NCBI GenBank assembly: GCA_022447585.1
Contig: JAKVAR010000014.1
Location: forward strand, 248,001 to 312,000
DNA from: Crocinitomicaceae bacterium
GTDB taxonomy: Bacteria; Bacteroidota; Bacteroidia; Flavobacteriales_D; Crocinitomicaceae
Direction: 5' to 3'
DNA: 64,000 nt
The notes beneath the pieces are model-generated. The model had not been told where the DNA came from. It saw nothing but the letters and a program-made list of their open reading frames with translations, and ran no database searches. Positions 63,101-64,000 of this stretch are shown piece by piece. The position numbers and the translations under genes are program-made. Position 1 is the first letter of the stretch. Every line of letters begins with the position of its first letter.

Positions 63101-63595
63101 GAGTTAGGGTTAACTGCAAACGAAAATCCGATTCAAGGTTCTTTTATCATTGAAGAATTAACTGACCTTGTTGAAGAGGCAGTTTTAATGGAGTTTGATA
63201 GAATCACTGAGCGTGGAGGTGTTCTTGGTGCAATGGAGACAATGTACCAGCGTTCTAAAATTCAAGAGGAGTCTTTATACTATGAAACGCTAAAGCATAA
63301 TGGTGATTTCCCAATTATCGGTGTAAATACGTTCTTAAGTAAAGATGGTTCTCCAACGGTTACGCCTGATGAGGTAATCAGAGCAACTGAAGAGGAGAAG
63401 CAATATCAAATTGGTATGCTTGATGAATTGCATAAAATGCATGATACAACTGCTATGCTGAAAGACCTGCAGACTGCAGCCGTAAATAATGAAAATATCT
63501 TTGAGAAATTAATGGATGTATGTAAAGTAGCGTCTTTAGGCCAAGTTACGTCTGCTCTTTTTGAAGTTGGAGGACAGTATAGAAGAAATATGTAA
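60173..63595 (+). CDS. icmF: Fused isobutyryl-CoA mutase/G-protein chaperone IcmF
   Basis: A 1140-residue adenosylcobalamin enzyme interconverting isobutyryl- and n-butyryl-CoA (with side activity on isovaleryl/pivalyl-CoA in the family). Domains: B12-binding (1-140; cobalt-ligand His in [12 protein letters not shown], about 25), MeaI-type GTPase chaperone (190-410; Walker A GTGGAGKS at 203-210), and the TIM-barrel acyl-CoA mutase (about 560-1080) with [20 protein letters not shown], and the end [14 protein letters not shown]. The middle domain order B12-GTPase-mutase is diagnostic for IcmF, against the MCM arrangement. Start is ATG 60173 after the promoter box. No cobalamin or butyryl-CoA genes are adjacent. 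Confidence 0.94.
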   Translation: MDKIETYKPKNKVRIVTAAALFDGHDAAINIMRRIIQTTGVEVIHLGHDRSVDEVVNCAIQEDANAIAITSYQGGHNEYFKYMYDLLNERGAGHIKIFGGGGGVILPSEIEDLMNYGITRIYSPDDGRELGLQGMINDLVMQSDYEIGNELNVDLASLASKEIGSIARVISSAENFPEVAKATLDKILEKNKSSKTPVLGITGTGGAGKSSLVDELVRRFLIDFPEKTIGLVSVDPSKRKTGGALLGDRIRMNAINNKRVYMRSLATRQSNLALSKYVNEAVEVLKAAEFDIIILETSGIGQSDTEILEHSDASLYVMTPEFGAATQLEKIDMLDFADLVAINKFDKRGSLDALRDVKKQYMRNNNLWDTPQDELPVFGTIASQFNDPGMNTLYKAIIDKVVEKTGAELKSNFEISEEMSEKIFVIPPNRTRYLSEISESNRSYDVKASAQQAVAQKLYGIFKTIETVIGRIPELDKSGITSDSLLEVKESDQDFLKLLLAQFDRVKMDLDPYNWEVITGWAEKVDKYKKPVYSFKVRDKEIKIQTHSESLSHTQIPKVSLPKYSAWGDILGWCLQENVPGEFPFASGLYPFKRTGEDPSRMFAGEGGPERTNKRFHYVSAGMPAARLSTAFDSVTLYGNDPDLRPDIYGKIGNAGVSICCLDDAKKLYSGFDLAHPMTSVSMTINGPAPMLLGFFMNAAIDQQCEKYIKEKGLESEVTAKINAIYKEKGISRPEYQGNLPEGNDGLGLFLLGVTGDQVLPADVYQEIKTYTLSSVRGTVQADILKEDQAQNTCIFSTEFALRLMGDVQEYFIEKNVRNFYSVSISGYHIAEAGANPVTQLALTLANGFTYVEYYLSRGMDINKFGPNLSFFFSNGIDAEYAVIGRVARKIWAKAMKEKYGANSRAQMLKYHIQTSGRSLHAQEIDFNDIRTTLQALYAIYDNCNSLHTNAYDEAITTPTEASVRRAMAIQLIINKELGLTANENPIQGSFIIEELTDLVEEAVLMEFDRITERGGVLGAMETMYQRSKIQEESLYYETLKHNGDFPIIGVNTFLSKDGSPTVTPDEVIRATEEEKQYQIGMLDELHKMHDTTAMLKDLQTAAVNNENIFEKLMDVCKVASLGQVTSALFEVGGQYRRNM

Positions 63596-63757
63596 GCTCA
63601 GTTATTAACTATTGAAAGCCTCGAGAGTGAATTTTTCTGAGGATTTGTTTTTGCATTAGCTGTTGTTAAAAAAATGTATGATCCTTGTTCACAAATATGC
63701 TCGTCAAATGAGGTGATTATTTTAGCGTATCCTTATATTGTGACCAACTAAAATAGT

Positions 63758-64000
63758 ATGAAACTAACTCTACTTACAATCTTTTTATGCGCAGTGCATT
63801 TATGCTTAGCTCAGTCTCATGCTGAAGTTGTAGCAAAAATTAACTCTATTGAAGAAGCACGAAATTTTGCGTCAAAACATCGTGATGTTAATGTAACCAT
63901 TGTAGATGCCGAAAATGATGTTTTTCTGTTTGACAAAATTGATACTTCAGACATGCATTCCTATGTAGGGAAAGTTGAAACCATGTACCGAAGAAGTACA
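63758..64000 (+). CDS. Start of a secreted protein of unknown function (partial)
   Basis: ATG 63758 opens a frame that continues past the window edge. It encodes a signal peptide (MKLTLLTIFLCAVHLCLAQ) followed by SHAEVVAKINSIEEARNFAS, then a charged stretch rich in Asp and Val. No family can be assigned from 81 residues. 162 bases of non-coding DNA separate it from icmF; I see no exact -7 box there. Confidence 0.65.
   Translation, partial: MKLTLLTIFLCAVHLCLAQSHAEVVAKINSIEEARNFASKHRDVNVTIVDAENDVFLFDKIDTSDMHSYVGKVETMYRRST

Noticed and set aside
1..64000. CRISPR arrays, tRNA/rRNA genes, insertion sequences, prophage
   Set aside because: No regularly spaced repeats, no cloverleaf-like intergenic segments, and no transposase or integrase motifs were seen; gaps are nearly all below 200 bp.

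Overview
The window is a 64 kb, AT-rich, gene-dense stretch of a chromosome from a member of Bacteroidota, most likely order Flavobacteriales. Evidence: three secreted proteins end in type IX secretion (T9SS) C-terminal sorting domains; there are a TonB-dependent receptor with a carboxypeptidase-like N-terminal domain, DUF4249 and DUF4290 proteins, a short primary sigma factor starting MRQLKIT, a zinc-ligand-less Tgt, and a DnaJ with half the usual zinc finger. Genes lack strong Shine-Dalgarno sequences, and fifteen have the Bacteroidota -7 box TAnnTTTG directly upstream. A family such as Crocinitomicaceae is possible but cannot be shown from this sequence. I see no tRNA, rRNA, CRISPR, insertion sequence or prophage.

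Layout. 1-9.5 kb: gene end of unknown function, then rsmG / ECF sigma / glycosyltransferase (minus), tgt-lptG-like (plus), mutS2, a Tat-exported pirin, exonuclease III and a small Lys/Cys-rich secreted peptide. 9.5-17.8 kb: the rsfS-ftsH-DUF2007-cdsA operon (minus), birA, pyrE with an SRPBCC protein, a NUDIX protein, and an SDR/membrane protein pair. 17.8-25.3 kb: htpG, a TerB/DnaJ protein, a tetrapyrrole-methylase-type methyltransferase with a low-molecular-weight phosphatase, rpoD and priA. 25.3-34.8 kb: DUF4249 lipoprotein, VOC protein, patatin-Omp85 protein, THUMP RNA methyltransferase, gltA and a DPP-IV-type peptidase. 35.1-43.0 kb: a cluster that reads as an extracellular nucleic-acid or nucleotide scavenging locus (lamin-tail-domain T9SS protein, TonB receptor, T9SS endonuclease I, 5'-nucleotidase C-domain lipoprotein, Tat-exported 5'-nucleotidase catalytic domain). 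43.0-52.6 kb: lpdA, purL-DUF4290-murA-tlpA-like, then grpE-dnaJ-CPBP protease. 52.6-55.0 kb: arsenosugar genes (AhpD-like, arsS, arsM). 55.0-64.0 kb: flavoprotein, T9SS esterase, DEAD-box helicase, photolyase, fused isobutyryl-CoA mutase icmF, and the start of a secreted protein.

Most of this is core metabolism and housekeeping. The points most worth following are: an identically spaced promoter module shared only by htpG and grpE-dnaJ; the 35-43 kb scavenging cluster with its split 5'-nucleotidase; a palindromic operator-like element shared by the pirin gene and the rpoD region; MurA with Asp in place of the fosfomycin-target Cys; and repeated signs that -7 boxes sit so close to genes that several mRNAs are nearly leaderless and some genes must start at TTG.
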